Assembly: GCA_902381685.1 (NCBI GenBank)
Contig: LR698958.1
Location: 559,672-623,671, forward strand
From: Lachnospiraceae bacterium
GTDB lineage: Bacteria > Bacillota > Clostridia > Lachnospirales > Lachnospiraceae
DNA: 64,000 bases
Reading direction: 5' to 3'
Shown piece by piece: positions 25,681-34,289 of this stretch (positions are counted from its first letter, which is position 1; each line of letters opens with the position of its first letter). The notes under the pieces were generated by a model that had not been told where the DNA came from, ran no database searches, and worked only from the letters and a program-made list of their open reading frames with translations. Both the position numbers and the translations under genes were made by a program.

Positions 25681-26550
25681 ATGCAGGACAAAGAAAACAG
25701 AGAAGTCAAAAACAGTGTATTTGTAGATTTATTCTATGCAGATGAGTCAGCGGAAGAAAATGACATTGCCCTTTTTAATGCAATTCATGATGAATCATTG
25801 CCGGAGGGAACAACTATCAGGCGGTTTAAAGTCGATACGACAATCTATATGAATTTTCAAAACGATATTTCCTTTGATGCAGGTGGAAAACTACTTATAT
25901 TCGGGGAACATCAATCTACCGTCAATGAAAATATGCCCCTCCGAAGCCTTTTATATATCGGACGTGCTTACGAGCAACTGGTTTCCATTCGTGACCGCTA
26001 TAAAAGGAAGCAAGTTCCTCTTCCCACACCTGAATTTTATACATTTTACAATGGAAAAGAAAAGTGGGATAAGGAAAAAGAATTACGGTTATCGGACGCC
26101 TATATGATAAAAGATTCCCAACCCATGTTGGATTTAAAAGTAAAAATGATCAATATTAATCCAAGCGAACAGCATGAGATTTTAGAAAAATGTCAAGTTT
26201 TACGGGAATACAGTCAGTTTATTGATACGGTAACGAAATATCAGGAGATGGGAATAGACGAACCATATAAAAGGGCAATCCGGGAATGTATTGAAAAAGG
26301 GATTCTTGCTGACTATTTGAAACGGAAGGGAAGCGAGGTTGTAAATATGTTGACAGCAGAATACGATTATGAGATGGATATTGAGGTTCAGAGAGAAGAG
26401 GCTTTTGAAAGTGGAAAAGAATTAGGGTTAGAAGTAAGCAGGGAATTATATGCCAAATTAAAACAACTTGGAAGAACCGATGATATTTTGAAAGCAATAG
26501 AGGACGCTGAGTATCAGAAAAAATTACTTGAAGAGTACAAGATTATATAA
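25681..26550 (+). CDS. Rpn-type PD-(D/E)XK nuclease / transposase-like protein
   Basis: 289 residues. The N-terminal ~150 residues match the Rpn/PDDEXK-2 family: KNSVFVDLFY, FQNDISFDAGGKLLIFGEHQST and NMPLRSLLYIGR. The E-H-Q element occupies the E-x-K position of the nuclease core with Asp upstream. The C-terminal half is charged and helical (REECI-type repeats, KRKGSEVVNMLTAEYDYE). E. coli Rpn proteins are DNA endonucleases that promote recA-independent recombination. Intact copies are abundant and often multi-copy in gut Clostridia. AAAGGAG precedes the ATG. It stands alone between terminators. Confidence 0.8.
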   Translation: MQDKENREVKNSVFVDLFYADESAEENDIALFNAIHDESLPEGTTIRRFKVDTTIYMNFQNDISFDAGGKLLIFGEHQSTVNENMPLRSLLYIGRAYEQLVSIRDRYKRKQVPLPTPEFYTFYNGKEKWDKEKELRLSDAYMIKDSQPMLDLKVKMININPSEQHEILEKCQVLREYSQFIDTVTKYQEMGIDEPYKRAIRECIEKGILADYLKRKGSEVVNMLTAEYDYEMDIEVQREEAFESGKELGLEVSRELYAKLKQLGRTDDILKAIEDAEYQKKLLEEYKII

Positions 26551-26594
26551 AGAGACAAAAAGTAAGGGACGGAGTTGGTGTTTGAGAAATAAAT

Positions 26595-26625
26595 ACAGAG
26601 AGTATTGAAAAACGATACTCTCTGT
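26595..26625. terminator. terminator between convergent Rpn and Cof genes
   Basis: ACAGAGAGTAT (26595-26605) and ATACTCTCTGT (26615-26625) form an 11-bp stem with a 9-base loop. Confidence 0.75.
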
Positions 26626-26636
26626 AAAGCATTTCT

Positions 26637-27443
26637 TTATCTCATAAATTCATTAATGACGTGTAAAACGCCGTCTTCATCGTTGGATTTTGTAATATAA
26701 TCTGCGCTTTCTTTGACGAGAGGCTGGGCATTTTCCATGGCAACTCCAAGTCCGGCGTATTCAATCATTGTCAAATCATTATAACCGTCCCCACAGCAAA
26801 TCATAGAGTCGGCAGTCAATCCAATACTGTTTAACAGTTTCTGCAGGGAATGTGCCTTATCAATACGCTGTGGCATGATTTCCAAGAAAAAAGGCTCTGA
26901 CAGATAAATATTTAATTGAGAGTGGAAATGTGATTTCACCGTTTCCAATGCCTTTGCAATTATTTCTTTGTTCCCCGTACCGAGCAGTTTATCGACCGGA
27001 AAAGTGATTTCAGATAAAAAGTCATCTGTCTGTACAATCGGCATCTGATTGATGCGGGATTCCAATTCAGTAAATTGGTTTGTTTTCATACCGGATAAAA
27101 TATGTGTGTCCGTGTAAGTGAGCAAATCCATATCATAGGATTTGAGCATTTCGTAAATCGGTCGGATAACTTCCGATGGAATCGTTCTGTTATACAGAAG
27201 TTCTTTGCTTCGGCAGTCAATAATTCTGGCGCCGTTGAAAGATAAAATGTAACTGCCGTATTTTTCTAAATGAAGTTCTTTTGCCAGCGGCAAAATTCCC
27301 GGTGTGGGACGGCCGGAGGCGAGAACAACTTTTTTTCCCTTTTCCTGAATATCAATTAACGCCTGTTTCGTCGGCTCTGTAATTTCTTTTTTTGAGTTTG
27401 TCAGTGTCCCGTCTAAGTCGAGAACAAGAATCTGATAGTCCAT
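26637..27443 (-). CDS. HAD-superfamily Cof-type phosphatase
   Basis: 268 residues, usual length of the Cof/YidA subfamily IIB. Motif I is LDLDGTLTNSKKEI, motif II includes VLASGRP, motif III has the conserved Lys near KAHSLQ, and motif IV is CGDGYNDLTMIEYAG. These cytosolic magnesium enzymes dephosphorylate sugar phosphates, nucleotides or pyridoxal phosphate; the substrate is not predictable. Nine bases downstream of murF on the minus strand, hence last gene of the ddl-murF transcript. Confidence 0.88.
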   Translation of the reverse strand: MDYQILVLDLDGTLTNSKKEITEPTKQALIDIQEKGKKVVLASGRPTPGILPLAKELHLEKYGSYILSFNGARIIDCRSKELLYNRTIPSEVIRPIYEMLKSYDMDLLTYTDTHILSGMKTNQFTELESRINQMPIVQTDDFLSEITFPVDKLLGTGNKEIIAKALETVKSHFHSQLNIYLSEPFFLEIMPQRIDKAHSLQKLLNSIGLTADSMICCGDGYNDLTMIEYAGLGVAMENAQPLVKESADYITKSNDEDGVLHVINEFMR

Positions 27444-27451
27444 AATTTCTC

Positions 27452-28825
27452 CTAGCGTAATTTTTGTAATGCTTCCACAATCTCAGGAAATTCCATGCTG
27501 TGAGAAGCTTTTACCAATATGGTATCCCCTTTTTTCACGATAGAATGCATCTGTGAAAGAAATTCTTCTTTTGTGGCGAAATAAAGTGTTTCGCTTTTTG
27601 ATGTAACGGAGTTTGCTCCATTTACAAATTCCTGTGCAAGTGTTCCGATACAGCAGATAAGGTCAGTTTCCTTTTTGGCGGCATATACACCCACTCCGTA
27701 GTGGAGTGCTTTTTCATCTTCGCCAAGTTCGCCCATATCGCCTAAAATGGCAACCTTGCGTCCAAGAGCGTTAGAAAGCACGTCCAAAGATGCTTTCATG
27801 GATACCGGATTTGCATTATAGCAGTCATCGATAATAAGAAAATCGTCCGTTTCAATCAGATTATTTCTTCCGGAAACGGGAAGAAGACTTTCTATTCCTT
27901 TTTGGATTTCTTCGTTTGTTAAACCGAGGCTATATCCGACGCACGCTCCGGCAAGCGCATTATAAACCATGTGTGCTCCCGGAAGGTGAATGTTTGCATT
28001 TACTGTTCCGTTTGGAAGATGAAGTATACATGAAGTTCCCTTTAATCCGAGAGAATGCACGTCAGTTGCATAGTAATCGTGACGCTCTGTCAGACCGAAG
28101 AACACAGGAATAATTCCTTTTACATTTTGTACTGTAATTAATTTATCGTCATCGCCGTTTAAAATAATCTGTGCCCCGTCACGCATAAAGTCAAACATTT
28201 CTGTTTTGGCACGGAGAACTCCGTCACGGTCAATCAAGTTTTCCAAGTGACAGAAACCGATATTTGTGATGACGCAGATGTCCGGGCGGGCAACTTTTGC
28301 GAGGCGGTGCATTTCCTCAAATTCATTTATGCCCATTTCCAAAACGGCAACTTCGTGTTCTTCACGGATATTGAAAATCGTTAAAGGAAGTCCGATTTCA
28401 TTGTTGAAATTTCCCTCCGTTTTTAGTACGGAATATTTCTGTTCCAGAACTGAGGCAATCATTTCTTTTGTACTTGTTTTTCCCACGCTTCCCGTAATGC
28501 CTACGACTTTAATGTCGAGGGCAAGCCGGTAATATTCTGCCAAATCTTTTAACGCCTGCTCGCAGGATTTAACAAGAATATAAGAATAAGGTACATCTCC
28601 CAAATCTTTTTCGGATAAAGCACATAAAGCGCCGTTTTCCATAACCTGTGGAATAAAATCGTGTCCGTCCACTCTCGCGCCTTTTATGGCAACAAAAAGA
28701 AAGTCCTTTTCAACTTTTCGGCTGTCGATGGCGACACCGCTCACTTCCAAAGAAAGTTTAGTTGAATCTCCGAAATATGTACCGCCACAGGCTGTGGCGA
28801 TTTCCTGTAAAGACATATTTTTCAT
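27452..28825 (-). CDS. murF: UDP-N-acetylmuramoyl-tripeptide--D-alanyl-D-alanine ligase MurF
   Basis: 457 residues, full length. It adds D-Ala-D-Ala to the UDP-MurNAc-tripeptide in the cytoplasm with ATP. The Mur-ligase N domain (about 1-90) ends near the VAIKGARVDGHDF motif. The central ATPase domain holds the P-loop GITGSVGKTSTKEM and TEGNFNNEIGLPLT. The C-terminal domain has DDCYNANPVSM and LGDMGELG. It follows ddl by 14 bases, so the maker of the dipeptide and the enzyme that installs it are co-expressed. Confidence 0.95.
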   Translation of the reverse strand: MKNMSLQEIATACGGTYFGDSTKLSLEVSGVAIDSRKVEKDFLFVAIKGARVDGHDFIPQVMENGALCALSEKDLGDVPYSYILVKSCEQALKDLAEYYRLALDIKVVGITGSVGKTSTKEMIASVLEQKYSVLKTEGNFNNEIGLPLTIFNIREEHEVAVLEMGINEFEEMHRLAKVARPDICVITNIGFCHLENLIDRDGVLRAKTEMFDFMRDGAQIILNGDDDKLITVQNVKGIIPVFFGLTERHDYYATDVHSLGLKGTSCILHLPNGTVNANIHLPGAHMVYNALAGACVGYSLGLTNEEIQKGIESLLPVSGRNNLIETDDFLIIDDCYNANPVSMKASLDVLSNALGRKVAILGDMGELGEDEKALHYGVGVYAAKKETDLICCIGTLAQEFVNGANSVTSKSETLYFATKEEFLSQMHSIVKKGDTILVKASHSMEFPEIVEALQKLR

Positions 28826-28839
28826 GAAAAGACTCCTTT

Positions 28840-29892
28840 CTAGTTATATTTTTCCAATGATTTCTGAATGATCAGTTCGCAGAGGTCACCGTAAGAAATA
28901 CCGGCTGCCTGTGCTTCCTTCGGTAAAAGACTTGCGGAAGTCATTCCCGGAAGACTGTTTACTTCAAGACAGTAAATTTCTCCGTCCTCTGTTAAAAGGA
29001 AGTCGGCGCGGGAATAAACGTCTAATTTTAATGCAGCAAATGCTTTTTCGGTTGCTTCCTGCATTCTTTTTGCGATTGCATCATCAATATGCGCCGGACA
29101 GATTTCTTCCGTGCAGCCTGCCTGATATTTGTTTGTGTAATCAAAGAAGTTTGATTTTGGAATGATTTCAATAACAGGAAGAGCCTTTCCGTCAATGATA
29201 CCAACTGCAAATTCACGTCCTTTGATGTATGGTTCTATAATGATTTCGTCCTCATATTTGAAGGATTCTTCCACGGCAGTTTTGTATTCTGCCTCTGTCT
29301 GTGGAATGTATACGCCGATACTCGATCCTCCGGAGCAAGGTTTTACGACAACCGGAAGGGAAAGTCCCAACTCATTGAGCGTTGTATCTTTGTCGGCTTT
29401 TTTTAACCACGTTCCGGCAGGTGTAGGAACACCGGACATTTTGAAAATCTGTTTCGTAACTCCTTTGTCCATTGCCAATGCGCTTCCGAGAGAATTTGGC
29501 CCTGTATATTTGATGCCAAGAATGTCGAATGTGGCCTGCAATTTACCGTTTTCTCCAATGTCACCGTGAAGTCCCATAAAGACAATATCTGCCATACGGC
29601 AAAGTTCGATAACATTTGGCCCGAGTAAAGATGGAGACTGGTCAGGGCGGGACGCTTTTACCGCCTCCAAATCAGGTTCCGTTGTTTTGATTCCCTCCGC
29701 GATTTCAAGACCGCTGTTTTCCAAAGTGAATACTTCCTCCAATTTGTCAGAATCATATTCTAATCCCATAAATGCGTCTAAAAGGAACACATCGTGCCCT
29801 CTTTCTTTTAATGTACGGCAGATACCTGCGCCCGAGGAGAGAGATACGTCTCTCTCTGTGCTGAGCCCGCCTGCTAATACGATGATTTTCAT
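28840..29892 (-). CDS. ddl: D-alanine--D-alanine ligase
   Basis: 350 residues. ATP-grasp ligase that joins two D-alanines for peptidoglycan. The motifs are LAGGLSTERDVSLSSG, MGLHGDIGENGKLQ, the ATP-grasp segment VVKPCSGGSSIGVY, and the closing VNSLPGMTSASLLP. The omega-loop has FFDYTNKYQAG, retaining the tyrosine typical of D-Ala-D-Ala rather than D-Ala-D-Lac ligases, so no vancomycin-resistance role is suggested. It is slightly longer than many Ddl enzymes owing to an insertion around residues 45-85. AAAGGAG precedes the start; operon ddl-murF-cof. Confidence 0.94.
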   Translation of the reverse strand: MKIIVLAGGLSTERDVSLSSGAGICRTLKERGHDVFLLDAFMGLEYDSDKLEEVFTLENSGLEIAEGIKTTEPDLEAVKASRPDQSPSLLGPNVIELCRMADIVFMGLHGDIGENGKLQATFDILGIKYTGPNSLGSALAMDKGVTKQIFKMSGVPTPAGTWLKKADKDTTLNELGLSLPVVVKPCSGGSSIGVYIPQTEAEYKTAVEESFKYEDEIIIEPYIKGREFAVGIIDGKALPVIEIIPKSNFFDYTNKYQAGCTEEICPAHIDDAIAKRMQEATEKAFAALKLDVYSRADFLLTEDGEIYCLEVNSLPGMTSASLLPKEAQAAGISYGDLCELIIQKSLEKYN

Positions 29893-29905
29893 AGTGTAAT
29901 CTCCT

Positions 29906-31366
29906 TTATTGCTCTTTTAAACTCATTTGATTTAATAAATCTTTTTTCACTGTATATAATTTCTCTGATAAATCTACATAGACACGGTGCGGATAGACAA
30001 GACGTTTGGTTTCGTCCCAAAGCGTCTCTTTTTCCTTGCGACAATAGTCTGCGATATCCATAACGGACGGTGTTTCGTATACGCAGGCACCGTTGATGAA
30101 AATCGGTTTTAATAACTCACGAACTTCGTAAGTGCCGCCTTTTAATAATGTCTTTTTCCATGTATCTACCGGATCGAAGAGAAGTAAATCTTCTTCACAG
30201 TTTATCACTTCGTCCGCAAAACAGATTAAATCTGCCTTGATTTTTCCGGTTGTCTTTTCGTAAATGCGGAAAATGGTTTTGTTGCCCGGATTTGTGATTT
30301 TCTCTGTATTTTCCGATAATTTGATTTTAGGAATAAATTCTCCGTCCTCATTTTGAATGGCGGCAAGTTTGTATACACCGCCAAACGACGGACAGTCTTT
30401 TGAAGTAATCAGATGCGTTCCAACACCCCATGAAGTGATGGCTGCCCCCTGCATTTTCAAGTCGTGAATCAGATATTCGTCCAAGTCGTTGGACGCAGAG
30501 ATGTATGCGTCCTCAAAACCGGCTTTATCTAACATTTTTCTCGCCTTCTTAGAGAGGTAGGCAAGATCTCCGCTGTCCAAACGGATTCCGTAGTTTTTCA
30601 ATTCCATGCCGGACTCACGCATTTCCTTAAAGACACGAATGGCGTTTGGCACGCCGGATTTTAATGTATCGTAAGTGTCCACAAGAAGACAGCATGAGTT
30701 AGGGTAAAGATCTGCATATTTCTTGAATGCAGTATACTCATCAGGAAAACTCATAATCCAACTGTGGGCGTGTGTTCCGCTGATGGCAACTCCAAATTCT
30801 TTCCCTGCAAGCACGTTAGATGTAGCGGCACAACCGCCAATCATTGCGGCTCTTGCACCATACAGTCCGGCATCAGGTCCCTGAGCACGTCTTAAACCGA
30901 ACTCAAGAACACGGTCATTTCCTGCGGCAAACGTGACACGGGCAGTTTTTGTCGCAATAAGCGACTGATGGTTGATGATATTTAAAATGGCCGTCTCAAC
31001 CAACTGTGCTTCCATAATCGGTGCGATTACTTTAATTAAAGGCTCTTTTGGAAAAACAACCGTTCCTTCCGGAATGGCATAAATGTTTCCGCTGAAATGA
31101 AATCCGCTTAAATAATGTAAGAAATCCTCGCTGAATATATTTAAACTGCGAAGATACTCCACATCTTCATAAGAAAAGTTCAAATTTTTGATATATTCGA
31201 TTACCTGTTCCAGCCCGGCGGCAATGGAATATCCGTTGTTGCATGGATTTGAGCGGAAAAACATATCAAAAACAACAACATCATTTTCTCCGCTTTCAAA
31301 ATATCCCTGCATCATTGTTAATTCATATAAATCAGTTAATAGGGTAAGGTTTCTTGTATTCATCAT
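29906..31366 (-). CDS. pncB: nicotinate phosphoribosyltransferase
   Basis: 486 residues. It converts nicotinate, PRPP and ATP to nicotinate mononucleotide, the entry step of NAD salvage. The N-terminal LLTDLYELTMMQGYF is the family hallmark. Further motifs are FDMFFRSNPC, FGLRRAQGPDAG, HAHSWIMSFPDE, IRLDSGDLAYLSKKAR and GVGTHLITSKDCPSFGGVYKL. It ends 13 bases before ddl on the same strand and may lead that transcript; its own promoter is proposed at 31435-31463. Confidence 0.94.
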   Translation of the reverse strand: MMNTRNLTLLTDLYELTMMQGYFESGENDVVVFDMFFRSNPCNNGYSIAAGLEQVIEYIKNLNFSYEDVEYLRSLNIFSEDFLHYLSGFHFSGNIYAIPEGTVVFPKEPLIKVIAPIMEAQLVETAILNIINHQSLIATKTARVTFAAGNDRVLEFGLRRAQGPDAGLYGARAAMIGGCAATSNVLAGKEFGVAISGTHAHSWIMSFPDEYTAFKKYADLYPNSCCLLVDTYDTLKSGVPNAIRVFKEMRESGMELKNYGIRLDSGDLAYLSKKARKMLDKAGFEDAYISASNDLDEYLIHDLKMQGAAITSWGVGTHLITSKDCPSFGGVYKLAAIQNEDGEFIPKIKLSENTEKITNPGNKTIFRIYEKTTGKIKADLICFADEVINCEEDLLLFDPVDTWKKTLLKGGTYEVRELLKPIFINGACVYETPSVMDIADYCRKEKETLWDETKRLVYPHRVYVDLSEKLYTVKKDLLNQMSLKEQ

Positions 31367-31434
31367 TTTTATCCTTTTACCTTCAATCTTTATTTTTACA
31401 GGTTATTATTTGTATGACAAAGCATACTTATTTC

Positions 31435-31463
31435 ATTATACCATTAAATAAATAAAAATGTAA
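31435..31463 (-). promoter_or_regulatory. probable promoter for pncB
   Basis: On the minus strand: TTACAT (31463-31458), 17-base spacer, perfect TATAAT (31440-31435). The -10 is strong and the -35 weak. It follows a terminator, as expected for a new transcript. Confidence 0.55.
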
Positions 31464-31472
31464 CGTTAAATG

Positions 31473-31507
31473 AAAAAATGCAGCATTACAATAGTGCTGC
31501 ATTTTTT
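31473..31507. terminator. bidirectional terminator at the 3' end of the acyltransferase gene
   Basis: AAAAAATGCAGCA (31473-31485) pairs with TGCTGCATTTTTT (31495-31507). It overlaps the last codons of the minus-strand acyltransferase. Confidence 0.8.
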
Positions 31508-32221
31508 TTGATTGTTTCCTGTATAATGTTTTGACAATATGCCCCAAAATGTTTCTGGTCTTCTCGGTCTAAAGATTTGTAGTCAATAGGTTTTCCGTAT
31601 TCGAGAATAACGTGGGTTTTTCTGATTTTTGGAAAATGATTTTCAAAAATTTCTGAAGTGTTGTTCATGGAAATCGGGATAACCGGACAACCGGTCTTTG
31701 TCGCAATTTTTAGCGCTCCGTCTTTAAACGGAAGCATGCTTAATTCTTCCCCTTTATTTCTCGTTCCCTCAGGGAAAATACAGATAGAAATTCCCTGTTT
31801 CACATAGTCAATGGCAGTGAGAATAGTTTTTAGGCCTTCCTTTGCATTTTCACGGTCAAGGAACAGACAGTAAAGATTTTTCATCCAGTCTCTTAAAAGA
31901 GGAAATTTCAACATTTCTTTCTTTGCCACATATCCGGTCAGACGCTTACAGCGGGAGTAGGTAAGAAGAATGTCAAAAAAAACTTCTGTGATTGCCGATA
32001 AAAAGGACAGGTTCATCGGGAATATTTTCTTCTCCGATAACAGTTACTTTCACACCGGTAATCCAAAGGATAAGTTTGAATGCACCCTGCACAATGCGAA
32101 GAGAACTGTAATCTTTCGCTTTGCGGTTAAATTTCCCAATAATCCATTCCACAATAAGAACGGGGATAAATAGGACTAAAAATAAAATAACGGTTGTGGA
32201 AACCAATATAAAACGTATCAT
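31486..32221 (-). pseudogene. plsC: 1-acyl-glycerol-3-phosphate acyltransferase (PlsC-like), frameshifted in an eight-T run
   Basis: The first frame (32221 down to 31973) gives a membrane-anchored N terminus ending IGNHRSFF and a stop. The second (to 31486) continues FFDILLTYSRC and carries IFPEGTRNKG, LPFKDGALKIA and VIPISM. Joined, they make a normal acyltransferase of about 245 residues with the NHx4D and FPEGTR motifs of phosphatidic-acid synthesis. The break lies in a run of eight T on the coding strand (A8 at 31975-31982); seven would restore the frame. Because the rest of the protein is undamaged, a sequencing error or a recent slip is as likely as true loss. Confidence 0.8.
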
Positions 32222-32235
32222 AACGCAAATCCTTT

Positions 32236-33762
32236 CTAATATCTTCCATATAAATGAGATAATTCCAGCAGTTTTTCCGCCAGTTCATCGGTCAGTGTCT
32301 CTTTTTTATAACGCCATGACCAGTTATCCATTGCCACACCCGGACAGTTCATACGCCCTTCGTTTCCGATGCCAAGTGCGTCCTGCAAAGGGAAAATCGC
32401 ATAGGTGGCGATTGTACCGAGACAGGTGCGGATAAAATCGAAATGGACAGAACTTCCGTCCGTATTCATATAGCGGCGGACTTTGTCACGCGCCGTTTCG
32501 CTGACTGCTTCGTACCAGCCTTTTGTCGTATTATTATCGTGTGTTCCGGTGTAACAGATACAGTTTGTTGTAGTGAACTGGTGTGGAAGGAAACTGCTTT
32601 CCGTCTCAGACTCAAAGGCAAACTGCAGCACTTTCATGCCCGGAAAATGAAAACGGTCGCGGAGACGCTCCACTTCAGGAGTGATTACGCCCAAATCTTC
32701 AGCGATAATTGGAAGATTTTCCCCGAGCGCTTTTTCTATGGCGAGAAAAAGGTCTTCTTTTGGTCCCGGCTTCCACTTGCCATTGACTGCTGTCTCTTCT
32801 CCGTAAGGAACCGACCAGTATGCTTCAAATCCACGGAAATGGTCAATTCTTAAGTAATCTGAAAGCCCAAGTTGATTTTGTATGCGGGAAATCCACCACT
32901 TAAATCCTGTCTTTTTGTGAGCGCTCCAATTGTAGAGGGGGTTGCCCCAAAGCTGCCCCGTCTCCGAAAAGTAATCAGGCGGAACACCTGCTACCTCTAT
33001 AGGAAATCCTTTACTGTCCAACTGGAACAACTCTTGATTTGCCCATACATCTGCGCTGTCCAGAGAGACAAAAATCGGAATGTCCCCGATAATCTGAATC
33101 TTTTTTTTGTTGGCGTATTCCTTTAACGAATACCACTCTTTAAAGAAAATAAATTGGACAAACTGATGGTAGCGGATTTCTTTTGCAAGAGAATTTTCAA
33201 GTTCCTTTACAAAGAGTTTGGAAGGGGAGCGGTATTCTTCCTCCCATTCAAGCCAGCTCTGTCCGTTATGCACTTCTTTACATGCCATAAAAAGAGCGTA
33301 ATCGTCTAACCAGAAACGGTTGTTTTCGTAGAAGGAATCATATTCTTCCAAAAGCATCTTATCTGCGGTATGGCAGTAGTTGGCGTAAGCCTTGTGCAAA
33401 ATTTCTGTCTTCCACACAATAACGTCACCGTAATTTACTTTTTCTCTGTCGGTACACGGACAATTTTCCAAATCTTGTTCCGTTAAAAGTCCAAGTTCTT
33501 CTAAGTGTTTTGGGCTTATTAACAAAGGCTGACCTGCAAACGCTGAGAAACTCTGATAAGGAGAGTCTCCGAATCCGGTCGGTCCGAGAGGGAGAATTTG
33601 CCAGAGATGCTGACCTGATTTTTCCAAAAAGTCTGCGAAACGATATGCCTCATCACCCAAATCTCCGATACCGTAAGGCGATGGGAGGGAAGTTGGGTGC
33701 AGCAGTATGCCGGATATACGTGCAGGCGGCTCGTATGTTTTTTCTGCTGTCTCAAAAATCAT
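32236..33762 (-). CDS. malQ: 4-alpha-glucanotransferase (amylomaltase)
   Basis: 508 residues, GH77 family. It transfers glucan segments between maltodextrins in the cytoplasm, part of glycogen and maltodextrin use. Seen in order: SGILLHPTSLPSPYGIGDLG, the DSPYQSFSAFAGQP loop, GDIPIFVSLDSADVW, DYLRIDHFRGFEAYW (nucleophile Asp), IIAEDLGVITPEV (acid/base Glu nearby) and YTGTHDNNTTKGWY. Complete. It lies 14 bases upstream of the acyltransferase on the same strand and has a strong promoter just upstream. Confidence 0.94.
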   Translation of the reverse strand: MIFETAEKTYEPPARISGILLHPTSLPSPYGIGDLGDEAYRFADFLEKSGQHLWQILPLGPTGFGDSPYQSFSAFAGQPLLISPKHLEELGLLTEQDLENCPCTDREKVNYGDVIVWKTEILHKAYANYCHTADKMLLEEYDSFYENNRFWLDDYALFMACKEVHNGQSWLEWEEEYRSPSKLFVKELENSLAKEIRYHQFVQFIFFKEWYSLKEYANKKKIQIIGDIPIFVSLDSADVWANQELFQLDSKGFPIEVAGVPPDYFSETGQLWGNPLYNWSAHKKTGFKWWISRIQNQLGLSDYLRIDHFRGFEAYWSVPYGEETAVNGKWKPGPKEDLFLAIEKALGENLPIIAEDLGVITPEVERLRDRFHFPGMKVLQFAFESETESSFLPHQFTTTNCICYTGTHDNNTTKGWYEAVSETARDKVRRYMNTDGSSVHFDFIRTCLGTIATYAIFPLQDALGIGNEGRMNCPGVAMDNWSWRYKKETLTDELAEKLLELSHLYGRY

Positions 33763-33799
33763 AGTTCTTTCCTTTCTATGCTTTTACATGATAAAGAAT

Positions 33800-33828
33800 A
33801 TTATACTAGAGGGCACATAAAAAGACAA
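33800..33828 (-). promoter_or_regulatory. promoter of malQ
   Basis: On the minus strand: TTGTCT (33828-33823), 17-base spacer, perfect TATAAT (33805-33800), about 38 bases before the malQ start. Confidence 0.7.
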
Positions 33829-33871
33829 GGAAGATAATAAGATATAGGGAGTAAGCGGGGGAGAGAACCTG

Positions 33872-34279
33872 ATGAAAAAAGCAGTTCTTTGCTTCATCTG
33901 TATTGGCATACTCGTTTTGTATACAGGGTGTTGTGTAAAAAAAAATCAGACGGAAAAAGGGAAAGAGGCAAAGTTTACGATCGTAAAGGAAGAATTGATA
34001 CCGGAGGAGTTAGAATCGGAGATAAAAAAACAGAAGGGAAAGCCGTTCAGACTGACTTATGAAGATAAAGGAATGCTCTATATTGCAAGGGGATATGGTA
34101 AGAAGGCTACTACCGGTTACAGCGTAAAGGTGAAAAAATGTGAAGAAACGGAAAATACAATTTATTTTCACACGAATTTAATCGGACCGTCCAAACAGGA
34201 AGAGATAGTGAAAAAGGCGAACAATCCGCATATCGTGATTGCACTTCCCGTTTCAGATAAAACGGTCATATTTGAGTAG
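33872..34279 (+). CDS. lipoprotein with PrcB C-terminal-like domain
   Basis: 135 residues. A lipoprotein signal ends at YTGC (Cys near residue 20). A single domain of about 75 residues follows with YIARGYGKKATTGYSVKVKKCEE and NPHIVIALP, matching the PrcB C-terminal fold. PrcB was described as a partner of the PrtP surface protease in Treponema; in Clostridia it is usually a lone lipoprotein of unknown task. It ends 10 bases before the SipL-like gene and may share its transcript, which would suggest an envelope or spore-coat connection. Confidence 0.7.
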   Translation: MKKAVLCFICIGILVLYTGCCVKKNQTEKGKEAKFTIVKEELIPEELESEIKKQKGKPFRLTYEDKGMLYIARGYGKKATTGYSVKVKKCEETENTIYFHTNLIGPSKQEEIVKKANNPHIVIALPVSDKTVIFE

Positions 34280-34289
34280 GAGGGATTTT

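Noticed and set aside
28840..29892. Ddl as a possible D-Ala-D-Lac (vancomycin-resistance) ligase
   Set aside because: The omega-loop retains the FFDYTNKYQAG tyrosine of ordinary D-Ala-D-Ala ligases, and no vanH or vanX neighbours exist.
31381..31440. Possible NiaR-type operator upstream of pncB (TACA...TGTA pair around 31397-31414)
   Set aside because: The match is only four bases on each side; too weak to call without comparison to other niacin genes.
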